64,000 nucleotides of DNA from Diospyros lotus (Eukaryota; Streptophyta; Magnoliopsida; Ericales; Ebenaceae). Below the pieces are notes generated by a model. The model was given only the letters and a program-made list of their open reading frames with translations. It was not told the DNA's origin and made no database searches. The translations under genes and the position numbers were made by a program. This document shows positions 49,276 to 60,066 of the stretch, one piece after another. Each line of letters starts with the position of its first letter. Within the stretch, counting starts at the first letter, position 1. The stretch spans positions 21,124,339 to 21,188,338 of the forward strand of contig NC_068341.1 of assembly GCF_014633365.1 (NCBI RefSeq). The letters run 5' to 3'.

Positions 49276-49385
49276 TTATAACCTTCCCTCCAGTTTGTTG
49301 AGAAGTATTTTGGCTCCCTCCTCGACTTCAACATCCGTTCTACCTCTCTCTATTATCTGTTCCTCGCGAGCAGCCACCCTGATGG
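49276..49385 (-). pseudogene. Probable displaced C-terminal tail of the PPR gene
   Basis: Just past the stop at 49388-49386, a different frame reads VAAREEQIIERGRTDVEVEE then GAKILLNKLEGRL and a stop at 49278-49276. An acidic linker ending LLNQLQ-like is what I recall at the C-terminus of orthologous PPR proteins. A one- or two-base indel near 49380 would explain it. It could also be read through a small unannotated intron. Confidence 0.45.
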
Positions 49386-52300
49386 TTAAAGGATGTAGGG
49401 CTCATAAGCTTCATCGTCAAGAAAACCCGTTTGCCTCAACAACCCCACCAAATAATCCTTGCTTCCCGAGTCACCTTCTTGTTCGCATAGCTTCAGAATG
49501 GAACAAATGTTAGCAGGCTTCGGTTTCCAGGTTTTGGATCGCTCGACCAAGACAGCCTCCTTAAGGCAGGACAATGCCTCGGAAATCCTCTTCCCTCTTA
49601 TGTGCCCTTCTGCAAGAATCTCCCATGTGCTTGAATTTGCCTTTCCTCCTCCTTCCACCATTTCATCAAACAAACCTTTAGCCTTCTCAAAAAGCCCTTC
49701 TCTAACATACCAACCCATGAGAAGATTCACTATTCTAGGGTCATAAGTTGATTTAACCAACAACCATTCCTCAAAAATCTGTTCTGCCCCTCTGATATCA
49801 CCAAGCCGGATCAAAGAAGAGATCATAGTATGGTAACCCAAATTTGAAATAGACGGAAAAATTGATTTATAAATGTTCCAGATGCGATAAACCTCCTCCT
49901 TGAGGCCAACACCGCCATACAAACTAATGAGATAATGATAAGAAATTCTATTCCGACCTGTGATTCTAGTCTCAACCTTCTTTAGGCAGTCCTCAGCTTT
50001 TTCCATCTGTCCCAGTTTAATATACATTGAAGCCATTGTGCTGAACGTTGTCCAGTTTGGATTGATGGTTCTGTCAAGTTTCATCTGTAAAAACACATGT
50101 TCCATCTTCCCGACAGATCCTTGGTATCCACAAGATGATAACCAGATGTTATAAGAGTATATATCTAAAGGTATATTTTCCTCCTCCATCTGGGAAACAA
50201 CCAAGTCAACTTTATCATAATCTTTAAGGTTCAAATAGAGAGTCATTATCACATTGAAAGGAAGTGCATTCCTGGCATAACCTCTATCTCTCATTTTCTC
50301 CATTAAAGATTCCGCCTGCTCTCTCATTTGAGCCCGGACATAAGCATTAAGAAGAGCCCCATAAGTACGATTGTCCTTCAATGTATCTGGCAGCTTCAGG
50401 AAAAAATTTTCAGCACTTATAATTCCCTGCACTTTGGCAATTAGATCTAATTGAATTGCTGTGTCGGTGGTGGATGTTCTAAACCTCTCTTTTTTGTTGT
50501 TCATCCACTCATATACCTGCATATAGGAAAGTTCATAGCTTTAGTCATGGAACGAGATGCAATGGCGAAAACAAAGAAAAGTGAATTGAAGCAAGAAAAT
50601 TGCTTCATTCCATGCACTGATCATTTATGCATACAAAAACAACATATCAAAGCTTTAAGCCCACTATATGGGGACAAGACTGTTTGTTTACGCATAGAAC
50701 AAAAAAAATTCCAGTAGAAAAGTTGCTTGCGTTTGTGCATATTATCAGCTGCGCTCTTCCTTGCAGGTGGAAATATTCAATAGTCAGTTGTATGATTGTC
50801 CAACTGAACATTTTCCATTGATAACATCAGTAAGTGTAAGAAGTAGGAAGAAGCTAAACTGTATTATAAACAAATCAACTAGAGTTGTATCAAGGGGCCA
50901 AACTGTTGCATAGAATTAATTTCGCCAGCACATTAATGTTATCCTCAATTATAATTTATGACTGCTATGTGCATTTACTGAATTTTCAAGTCAAAAGTTA
51001 CAATAAGTATTGCAAAATCAAGGTAGACGTTACACATATCCAGGTCACATACAGGAGATGAAATAAAGACAGAACCACTAATATAGAACCTACTGTTACA
51101 CGTACATATAACCATCTAGATGCAATGTAGTAGACTAAGAGATGGATGTTTCCATTTTGTGCAAGCAATATCTTTGATGTCATAACATCCATTAAAATGT
51201 AATTATAAGATAATTGTTCACTTTGATGAGTTTTATCTCAAGAACAAAGTTCAAACACCCAATCAAAAGAAAATTCATAATAAGAACCAAATAACCATTA
51301 AAGATTATGGCTGAAACATGAGATGTGCTCTAAAATTTGACCTATCCAACCAATTCAAACAAAATTCAGAATATTTAACAAATACATATTTAATACCACA
51401 ACCAAAAATAGAAAAGATGCTTCAAAACTTGATGAGTTCTATCTCAAGGGCAAGCTTGTATTAAGCAAACCAATAAATTCATGTTGGGAAAATATTATAG
51501 GGATTTCTGTATAACGTGACTTTGAATGTGTTAAATCACCATCTTTAAGGTGCTATTTGCCCCCACTAGAATTGCTGCAGGGTTAATGGCAAAACACACC
51601 CAAGATTTATCAAAGTCACAGAAATCTGTAGCTAGCAATTTTTGAAGATTTCCATTTAAAACAACTTAGTATATTTTTGAGAGGAGGAGGTAGAGAGCAA
51701 ATCAATAGATATCATTTCACTAACATGGATTCACCTATTTAATGAGTGAGTGAATAGACAAGTCCATTTGTTAAAGGTCATACATTTTCATTTAAACCAA
51801 AGGACACATCATTTTCTAAACAATCGTGTCTCTTTGTAAAAATAGTCATGTCTCTTGAATGTTAAACCCAAAAGGCATATCTCTTGGATTTTAAACCAAA
51901 AGACACTTCTCTTAAGTTTAAACTAAAAGACATATCTCTTTGTAAATAGGCATATCTTTTATGAACATGCATGTCTATTTTTAAAGACTCTTGGCTCTTG
52001 AAAACAAAACTAAAGATATAAAAAACTTAAGACACCATTTTCTTTTCTTCTGCATTTTAATAGTGTAAATTATTCAACAATTCAAAGAAAACCCATAAGA
52101 AGTAAAAAAAGTACACATTAAGTATCACACATCCCTGTTGTGTTTCCATATTGTACTTGTTGGTTTCATCATGTCAATTAAGTGATGGAACACAACTATA
52201 TCAATTATCTTCATTCATCACCATCTCATGAAATTTCTCCATATGAAGATAGTGTTGAAACTTTATTTTATCATTTCTCCGCCAGGGGATGTTATCCACT

Positions 52301-55300
52301 GTCGGTCCCAAGTCCGGATAAAGCAAGAGGGTTACGTTAGGTAGCCGACAGCCAACGTAAAACGTAGTCTGATCCAAATATGAATTCTAGACAAACTATT
52401 TGTTAGGGCATAACCCACATAAAAGTCTAGAATTCATATAACCAACCCCACATAGTGGGATAAAAGCTGGATATGTTGTTGTTTAAGTATCACACATCCA
52501 AAAAATAACACACTGAAATTTAATCATTTTTACCTATAAACAAGCTTCAATTAAGCAAACCAATCAACAACAACAACAACATATCCAGCCTTTATCCCAC
52601 TATGTGGGGTCGGCTACATGAATTCTAGACTTCCATGTATTTCTGTCTTTTGTCATATCCTCATTTAGATCCATATATTTCATATCAAATTTTAATGTCT
52701 CTCCCAAAGTCTTCTTGGGTCTACCTCTACCTCTTTTTGTGACTAATTGTTCCATTTCATCAACTCTCCTCACAGGAGCGTCTCTTACTCTCCTTCTCAC
52801 ATGACCAAACCATCTTAGTCTAGTTTCTCTCATCTTCTCCTCAATTGGCACTACTCCGACCTTATTACGAATAACCAATCAATTCAAACAAAAATCACAA
52901 GAAGTGACCAATACCCATTGAGTATCACACAACCAAAACACAATAGATATGATCATCTTTACCTAGGAACAGGTTTGCATCAAGTGAACTAATTGTCATG
53001 ATCCACGTAGCAAGAGGGGGTGATATAGTAATTAAATGTAATAGGAAGGGAGGAATAGCAAATTAGTAGAATATGCTATAGGGGGGTATAAAGTTTGTTG
53101 TTGCTTTGGGCAGGTTGTACGCTCCCCTGCTGTAAGTGGTTACCCACACATGGGGAAGAGAATCCAGCTATATATACAACTGATTCCTTCCACTGACGGA
53201 TATGCAATTTATTCCAACAAATTCTAAACATTCTCTCTCCTATTCTCTCTCTCTCTCTCTCTCCCTCCTTGTTTCTCTCTTCCCCTAATTTCTCTCTCTC
53301 TATCCTTCCTTCTTTCTCCTTCAAATAGCTTGTTGATCGAAGGATTATGGGTCAGATCCTTGGGAGCTGACATTTTGGTACCAGAGTGGTGTCTTGGGAA
53401 ACACTCGGATGTGTGGGGAAACCTCGCAATGGCGGATGGAACAAGGATGAAACAAATGGAGAACCAGCTACAGCAAGTTGAGACATCCATGGCTGAAATG
53501 CAGACCAGAATGGGAACTCTCAAATCCTCAGTAGGAGTAGGGGTGGATAATCAAATTACCCAAGCAATGGAAAGATGGCGAGAAGAAAACCGGGAGCAGA
53601 GTGCTCTGTTGAGGGGACAACTGATGGAGCAGATGCAACAATTCGTAAGGATGTTGATGTTCGCATCTCAACAACCAGTAAGGCTTTCAACAAAGTTTCC
53701 TCCCAGAGATAGAACACAACCGATCCTTCCTGGGGTAGGGATAGAGCCTCCGCATGCTGGAATGTCAGAATTTGAATTAGAACCAAAGATGATGGAGGAA
53801 AGCACGATGGGGAAGAGGCCCGGAGCTCAGGCTCATCGGAACCAGCTGAACTTCCGTGTGCCTAAACTGGACATTCCACTATTTGATGGAGAGAACCTGA
53901 GATGGTGGATAAGGAGGTGTGAAAGAATGTTCACGCTATACCAAGTTCAAGAATAGTAGAAAGTCATTCTGGCATCTGCTTACCTGAATGATGCGAGGGA
54001 CACCTGGTTCCAAGGGTGGCTTGCGACCAAAGAGGGGAGCCCATGGAATGTATTCGCAAGAGACCTCTGTATGAGGTTTGGAGACGAGTTTGACGGATGT
54101 GATCGAGGAATTTAATAAGCTCAAGCAAGAGGGAACGGTGCAGGCCTATCAACTCAAATTTGAGGAGCTGAGGTCCTTGATGGTGGTGCATCAACCCCAC
54201 TTGTCGGAAGAATATTTTGTGTCGAGTTTTATCAGTGGTCTAGGGGATGAGATGAGACCAATGGTTAAAACGATGCAACCATGGATAGTGGAACAAGCCG
54301 CTGATAGAACAAGGCTACAAGAAACTACAATTGAGGCACTGATGAAGAAACAGAGGAACCAAGTTAAGGGGGTAATCACTGGTGGATGGCAGGCGGGAAA
54401 CAGAGTCACTAGAAGGGGTACGGGGCAAGGTGGCAAGGGAGTCTTGGCCTTGCCTCCGACAGTCACCAACCCTGCTGATGAGGGAAGATTGATGGAGCAA
54501 AGGCGTCAGGCAAGTCTCTGCTATAAGTGCGAAGATAAATACTTTTTTGGGCATAAGTGCAAGAGACAGCTGTTGATATTAGAAACATAAGGGAATGAAG
54601 AGGAAGGGGTAAATGTAACCCCAGAAGTTGATGAAGAAGATAGAGGGGAGATTTCTCTACACGCCCTTAAAGGATCAACCAACAGCAAGATAATTAAGAT
54701 GGAGGGAGGAGCCCATAATGTTCCGATGATGGTGCTTATAGACAGTGGGAGTACCCACAGCTTCTTGGATGAAGCCATGGCTCGGAAATTAGAGTGTGAG
54801 ATCTCAAGCTCACACCCTCTATCAATAACAGTAGCAAATGGTAATAAGGTTTTGAGCTAGTCCTCCTGTGTGGGTATTGCTGAGAAATGAACGGTGAAGA
54901 ATTTGTGGTTGATTTGAGGCTACTTAAGCTAGGAGGTTGTGATGTGGTGCTTGGGGTAGATTGGATGAAGGGGATTAGCCCTATTAGTTTCAATTTCAAC
55001 AAAATAAAGGTAACTTTTGAGAAAGATGGGAAGAAAAAGACCCTAACAGGCAGTCAGGAGTGTGTAAAATGATCTTGGGAAAGAGGTTGTAAAGGATGTT
55101 TAAGAGCAAACTCTCCTAGGTGGCCCAGCTTTTTCCATACATGCCCTGGAACTCACTCAAGAGCAATGGGAGCAGGAAGGGGAGTTGGCAGCAGTGAACT
55201 AAAACGCGGCCTAGGTGGCGCCGAGGCACTAGGTGGCCGCTGGCCGCCCCGACTGTGGCCTAATCGACCACCTTAGGCACCGGCCCGGCTAATCGGTACC

Positions 55301-58300
55301 GGGCGGCCGCCTAGCCGCGTGAACGCTTGGCCGATTATGGCCGCGTGAAGCCTGGCCGATTGTTTTTTCCCCTTCTCTCTCGCGCGCACCACCACCGATT
55401 GTCTATTGCAGAGTCGCCGTCACCGTCGCCTCTCTCGTGTTCGCACGCCACCACCGTTTCTTGCAGTTGCAGAGTTGCCGTCGCTGCTTTCCATTCCTGT
55501 TAGCCTTGTCGTCGCACGCCGCCGCTTCCTCCGGTATGTATCCATCTTCCTCCACCTCCACCAACAGCAGCAAGTAGCAACGCAAGCTTGCTGCTCCTTG
55601 CTACATGTTGCAGCAACGCAAGCCTGCGTGCTTGCTGCAACAGCAAGCATCAAGCAGCAAGTTGCAGCTCTTTGCTGCAGCACCGAGATTTAATATTTGC
55701 TCGCATCCGAGTCGTCTCCTTACTGCTCCTTGTTGCTGCCTTTCTTAATATTTTAAATATTTTAATATTTACAAGCAAGTGTTGTTACATCATTTATTTT
55801 AATATTTGTTAATATATTAATAAAAAATAAAAAAAACTCTAGGCGGCGCCTAGGCCCCGTCTAGGCGCCAGTCTGCCGCCCGACTAGCGCCTAGCGCCTA
55901 GCGCCTTTTAGAACACTGGTTGGCAGTGATAGTGAACAGCAGCTCACATGAACCTTGAAAGGTACAAGAAATCAACTCTCTTAACATGCTTTTAATTGAA
56001 TTTAGGGACCTTTTTTCCGAGCCATCTGCCCTACCACCCAAAAGGTCACTTGATCACACCATTAACCTAAAACCCAATGCCGAGCATGTTAACCTAAGAT
56101 CATATCGATACTTACCTAGATAGAAGACTAAAATTGAAAAGCTCATTAAGGATATGTTACAAAAATCCATCTACAACCAAGCCATAGCCCGTTTGCATCT
56201 CCCATGTTACTTGTCAAAAAGAAAGATGGTTCATGGCAGTTTTGTGTCGATTACTGCCAACTCAATGCCATGACCATCAAGGACTAGTTTCCCATACCTA
56301 TTGTGGAAGATTTGCTTGATGAATTAAAAAATGCTTCTATTTTCACCAAACTCGACCTAAGATCTGGTTATCATCAAATTAAGATGAGGCTGAAAGACAT
56401 CCCCAAAACAGCCTTCAAAACCCACCAAGGGCATTATGAATTCATAATAATGCCCTTTAGCCTCACCAATACTCCAGCAACCTTCCAAGCATTGATGAAC
56501 CAGATTTTTTAACCTTATTACGCAAATTTATATTGGTTTTGTTTGATGACATTTTGATCTTCAACCCCACCTTTGCCCAGCACTTAGTCCACCTGAAAAC
56601 TACCCTTGAGGTCCTTAGATTCAATAAATTGTATGTTAAGGAGTCGAAATGTGCCTTTGCACAAAAGCAAGTGGAATATCTAAGGCACATTATATCAAAA
56701 ACAGGGGTGAGCACTGACCCCAGCAAGGTGGCAGTAATGATTGCTTGGCCTAGACCTCAGAATGTCAAGGGTTTGAGAGGATTTTTGGGATTAACCGGCT
56801 ACTACTGCCGGTTCGCAAAAGGATACGATGTCATCAGCCGACCTCTCACCAACCTCTTGAAGAAGGACGGATTTCAATGGGACTCCAAGGCAGAAGAGGC
56901 TTTCAGTGAGCTTAAACAAGCCATGAGTGAGGTACCAACCTTAAGCCTACCAGATTTCAGCAAGCCTTTTGTTCTGGAAATAGATGCGAGTGCTAAGGGT
57001 ATTGGGGTAGTGTTGGTTCAGGAAGGAAGACCGGTAGCGTTCCTAAGCCAAGCTCTATCACCTAGACACCTTGGGCTAAGTATCTATGAGAAGGAGTTAT
57101 TAGCGGTCTTAATGGCAACGGAGAAATGGCGTTATTATCTGGAAGGAGGAAGATTTGTGATTAAAACAGACCACGAGAGTCTGAAATTCTTACTACAGAA
57201 GAAGTTGCACACTCAACTGCAAAGGAAGGGGATGACAAAGCTAATGGGATTGGATTATGTAATCCAATATAGGAAGGGAAAGGAAAACCTAGCAACATAT
57301 GCACTGTCTAGGTGTTTTGAGGAGGGAAGTTTGGCTGCAATCACCACCATCGTTCCCGATTGGTGCCAAGAGGTAGTTGACAGTTACGAAGCAACTGGAA
57401 GGACCAAGGAACTTCTTCAGCAACTGATGGTAAACCCATCATCAAGACCAGGTTACACTTTGAGCAATGGCTTAATCCGGTACTGGTGATAGGAGAGGAT
57501 GAGGAGCTGAGGAGGAAAACAATAGAAGCATTGCACGCTTCCCTATTGGGGGACATTCGAGTATTGAGAACACCTATCACAAGGTCAAACAATTATTCCA
57601 ATGGCCAAGAATGAAAAGGTATGTCAAGGATTTTGTATTAAGTTGTGATACTTGCAAGAGATGTAAGTCCGAGAATGTAGCCAAGCCAGGGCTACTACAG
57701 CCACTGAATATACCTGGGGGACCCTAGGAGAGTATCTCAATGGACTTCATTGAGTGACTTCCCAAATCAGAAGGAAAGGACTACATCATAGTGATAGTAG
57801 ACAGGTTCACCAAGTATGGCCGCTTCATTGGATTAGTTCACCCCTACACTACTCAAGAGGTAGCGAAGGTGTTCTTAGATCAGGTTATTAAGCTACACGG
57901 TGCACCTAAGGCCATAGTATCTGATTGCGACAAGATTTTTACTAGTTTGTTGTGGAAAGAGCTGATGGGACTGCTGGGTGTTAAGCTTCATATGTCGACT
58001 GCTTACCATCCTGAATCAGATGGGCAAACTGAAAGGGTGAATCAGCGTTTGGAGATGTATCTAAGATGTTCTTGCTTCCTACAGCCAAGAACCTGGCACA
58101 AGTGGCTTCCTATGGCCCAGTGGTGGTACAACTCTAACCACCACAGATCCATAAAGAGGTCTCCTTTCGAAGCACTCTATGGCTATAAACCGCCCTTCTA
58201 CCATCCCTAGGAGACTCCTCTACAGTAGCAGCTTTGGATGTTTACTTCCAACAAAGGCAGCAAGCTTTGCAAGTGCCCAAAAAAGAATTAGCTAATTCCC

Positions 58301-59990
58301 AGAACCGAATGAAGCAGTTTGCAAATAGGAGAATGAGTGAAAGGGAATTTCAAGTTGGTGAATCGATATATCTGAAGCTTAAGTCGAGTCACCTAAGGGC
58401 TTTACTACAAAACCCCAGCTCCAAGTTGAACCCAAGATTCTATGGTCCATTTCCCATCACTGCAAAGGTGGGAAATGTAGCATACAGGCTGCAACTACCA
58501 AAAGGTTCCAACATCCACCCGATATTCCATGTGGCACTCCTAAAAAAATCAGTGGGGGCACAACCAACGAGTCCTACCCTACCATGTCTCCCAAGTGCCA
58601 ATGACAGTACTAAGGAGCCTATAGTTGTGCTGGATAGAAGGGTGATCTACAAGCATGGGGCTCCTATCCCTCGAGTTCTCATCAAGTGGTCTCATCTCCA
58701 CTCGGATAAAAACACATTGGAATACCTTCCGGACATGCTCCACCAATTTCCGAGAGTAGCTAGCCTTCTCCACATTTCTAGAGAACAATAAAATTTTGTA
58801 GGGAGGGGTAATTGTCATGATTCACGTAGCAAGAGGGGGTGATATAGTAATTAAATGTAATAGGAAGGGAGGAATAGCAAATTAGTAGAATATGCTATAG
58901 GGGGGGTACAAAGTTTGTTGCTGCTTTGGGCATGTTGTACATTCCCCTGTTGTAAGCGGTTACCCGCACAGGGGGAAGAGAATCCAGCTATATATACAGC
59001 TGATTCCTTCCACTGATGGATATGCAATTTATTCCAACAAATTCTAAGCATTCTCTCTCCTATTTTCTCTCCCTCCCTCTCTGTTTCTCTCTTCCCCTAA
59101 TTTCTCTCTCTCTATCGTTCCTTCTTTCTCCTTCGAACAGCTTGCTGATTGAAGGATTACGGGTCAGATTCTTGGGAGCTGACACTAATCAATTCAAACA
59201 AAAACCACAAGTAAAAAATATTCATTGAGCCCCACATAACCAAGACATAATAAAAATTAAAATTTGATCACTTTTACCTAAGGGCAAGCTTGTATCAAGC
59301 AAACGAATCAATTCAAACAAATTCGGAAAACAACAGCCAATGGAAGCCTAAAACTTGATGAACTTTACCTCAAGAGGAAGCTTTCATCAAGCTAGCCAAC
59401 CAACCAAATCAAACAAAATTCATAATACGTACCAGAAATACCCATAAAACATCACACGACCAAAACATGAATAATATCTTAAACTCGATCAATTCTACCT
59501 AAGAGCAAGCTTGTACCCAGCCAACCAACCGACCAACTCAAACAAAATTCAGAGGAAAAAGCAAATACCCAATTAACATGTTGAAGAATGTTACCTCAAG
59601 AGCAGGCTTATAACGCCTGAACTTCCTCAACTGTCTAACAACTCTACAAAGCTCCCACTTGGTGAGCCTCTTGCCTTCTTTCTCGCACTGGTTCAGCACA
59701 GTTGCAGAACCCATTTCCGGGTCCTCCATCATCGATATCCTCCTGTACACAGCGTTCCATTTGATTGGCGGCCTCCCCTCGTAGTCCACAGTCCCGTAGC
59801 TGTGGACCTGTGATATCGAACACCTAACCGTTACCATGGGTGGCTTACGCGCTCTAACTGTTCGAAGAAATGCCGAACTGGGAAAACCGGCGGGAAAGGA
59901 GAGAGAGTGAGCGAGAGAAACATGGTTGTGTTGCAGGGGAGATCGTACAATGCCGGATTGGATAAGCATTTTGGTTTTGACGAAATCCAC
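49386..59990 (-). CDS. Pentatricopeptide repeat protein, At1g02150-like, two exons
   Basis: P-class PPR protein, a helical-repeat RNA binder acting in chloroplasts or mitochondria. Exon 1 is 59990-59595 ([13 protein letters not shown]..., 132 residues with a Ser/Arg-rich presumed transit peptide), donor GAG|GTAACA; exon 2 is 50516-49386 (acceptor TATGCAG), phase 0, giving 508 residues. Landmarks shared with At1g02150 as I know it: [21 protein letters not shown] segment, [59 protein letters not shown] and [11 protein letters not shown]. About ten repeats span residues 130-480. The intron is 9,078 bp. The C-terminus seems shortened by a frameshift. Start is the first ATG of the exon; no clear TATA box was found. 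Confidence 0.9.
51750..52000. repeat. Short imperfect repeat around 'agacatatctctt'
   Basis: Six or seven variants of 'aaa(a/g)ga/ggcacatctctt' with intervening 'aaaccaaa' recur every 30-45 bp. Noncoding, inside the PPR intron. Confidence 0.5.
52280..52490 (+). mobile_element. RTE-type LINE 3' end or derived SINE, plus orientation
   Basis: Ends with 'ccccacatagtgggataaa' and 'ggatatgttgttgtt', the recurring 3' end of plant RTE elements. The upstream part contains 'cactgtcggtcccaagtccg', also recurrent with these elements. No coding region. Confidence 0.5.
52564..52878 (-). mobile_element. RTE-type LINE, 5'-truncated C-terminal fragment
   Basis: Minus strand encodes [30 protein letters not shown] and IHVADPT, the C-terminus of the RTE reverse-transcriptase polyprotein, followed by a 3' end with 'cccactatgtggggt' (plus strand 52598) and a (GTT)n tail (52565-52581). 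It converges with the plus-oriented tail at 52490. Confidence 0.75.
52994..53372 (+). repeat. 5' LTR of the gypsy element
   Basis: TGTCATGATCC to GGGAGCTGACA. TATA-like GCTATATATACAAC at about 53167-53180 and a (CT)n-rich R/U5 region after 53228. Confidence 0.95.
53376..53390 (+). promoter_or_regulatory. Primer-binding site of the gypsy element
   Basis: TGGTACCAGAGTGG, three bases after the LTR, close to the initiator tRNA-Met complement TGGTATCAGAGC. Confidence 0.8.
53429..54590 (+). pseudogene. gypsy gag, frameshifted
   Basis: Starts [16 protein letters not shown] at 53429 with a coiled-coil-like N-terminus. [20 protein letters not shown] begins the gag core; a stop at 53954-53956 and a frame change before 54078 break it. 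The second part has [20 protein letters not shown] and [11 protein letters not shown], then a zinc-knuckle-like [14 protein letters not shown] (54520-54561). Confidence 0.88.
54690..55074 (+). pseudogene. gypsy protease remnant
   Basis: [17 protein letters not shown] carries an intact DSG active site (about 54742-54750). A stop near 54858 and a frame change lead to [20 protein letters not shown] at 54914-54973, the second half of an RVP_2-type retropepsin. Confidence 0.85.
55192..55918. mobile_element. hAT-type non-autonomous element inside the gypsy element
   Basis: Termini CAGTGAACTAAAACGCG (55192) and, inverted, CAGTGTTCTAAAAGGCG (55918). The 8-bp duplication GTTGGCAG flanks both ends exactly (55184-55191, 55919-55926), as for hAT transposons. 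Terminal 120 bp are GC-rich with CCTAGGCGCC-like words; the interior is rich in GCA/AAG/CTG triplets and lacks a transposase. Frames 55403-55812 are triplet-repeat by-products. Confidence 0.88.
55960..56530 (+). pseudogene. gypsy reverse transcriptase, N-terminal part
   Basis: Broken frames read [20 protein letters not shown], then after stops and a shift [23 protein letters not shown] sequence at 56303 with [10 protein letters not shown] and [18 protein letters not shown] stop at 56510-56512 falls just before the catalytic region. Confidence 0.88.
56533..57489 (+). pseudogene. gypsy RT catalytic end and RNase H
   Basis: Open for 318 residues. LFDDILIF is the RT catalytic box (second and third Asp retained), [12 protein letters not shown] and [14 protein letters not shown] follow, then the RNase H domain with [25 protein letters not shown] and TDHESLKFL. 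The frame is intact over the whole block but lacks the upstream RT half. Confidence 0.92.
57490..58210 (+). pseudogene. gypsy integrase
   Basis: An HHCC-like segment (57530-57670, with [11 protein letters not shown]) leads into the core: SMDFIE with the first Asp near 57744, a stop just after it, IVSDCDKIF with the second Asp, and [12 protein letters not shown] with the Glu. The catalytic triad is present, but stops at 57727 and 57756 break the frame. Confidence 0.9.
58234..58791 (+). pseudogene. gypsy integrase C-terminal (GPY/F and chromodomain-like) part
   Basis: [20 protein letters not shown] is the GPY/F module; [10 protein letters not shown] follows; the end [20 protein letters not shown] plus [17 protein letters not shown] resembles the chromodomain of plant chromoviruses, which directs insertion to chromatin marks. 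Separated from the core by a stop at 58208-58210. Confidence 0.85.
58813..59184 (+). repeat. 3' LTR of the gypsy element
   Basis: Preceded by the polypurine tract GTAGGGAGGGG (58799-58809). TGTCATGATTC to GGGAGCTGACA. Confidence 0.95.
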
Positions 59991-60066
59991 GCACCAGGTG
60001 AGACAGGAGCGGCTTGGGTTTTACAGAGCCAAGGCCTTCCAATTGCTTTGATTTGTATTTGAACAT

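Larger units (their letters stand above)
52994..59184 (+). mobile_element. Ty3/gypsy (chromovirus-like) retrotransposon, full length, inside the PPR intron
   Basis: 5' LTR 52994-53372 and 3' LTR 58813-59184 differ at about 20 positions plus small indels. CTAAT flanks both sides (52989-52993, 59185-59189). Order is LTR, primer-binding site, gag, protease, RT, RNase H, integrase, chromodomain-like end, polypurine tract, LTR: gypsy order. It lies opposite in orientation to the PPR gene. Several stops and frameshifts and a 727-bp hAT-type insertion make it inactive. Length 6,191 bp. Confidence 0.95.
51221..59610 (-). repeat. Degenerate tandem repeat of the exon 1-donor region through the PPR intron
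   Basis: In transcript order the real donor (junction 59595/59594) is followed by copies of AAGCTTGCYCTTAG|GTAAA-like sequence at 59499/59498, 59369/59368, 59278/59277, 52963/52962, 52534/52533, and by decayed copies at about 51442 and 51236 where GT is AT. Between them is a shared spacer (minus strand 'tgaattttgtttgaattgg', 'ggcttgatacaagcttg'). Spacing is 91-130 bp once the gypsy and RTE insertions are discounted. Five copies still look like usable 5' splice sites. Confidence 0.75.

Noticed and set aside
50451..50821. Plus-strand frames near the PPR intron acceptor
   Set aside because: Antisense to exon 2 and intron; short and without motifs.
53076..53523. Minus-strand frames rich in Arg, Glu and Lys
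   Set aside because: Antisense of the (CT)n-rich LTR leader and gag start of the gypsy element.
55403..55812. Cys/Ala/Ser-rich frames
   Set aside because: Triplet-like repeats within the hAT-type element; no protein family recognised.
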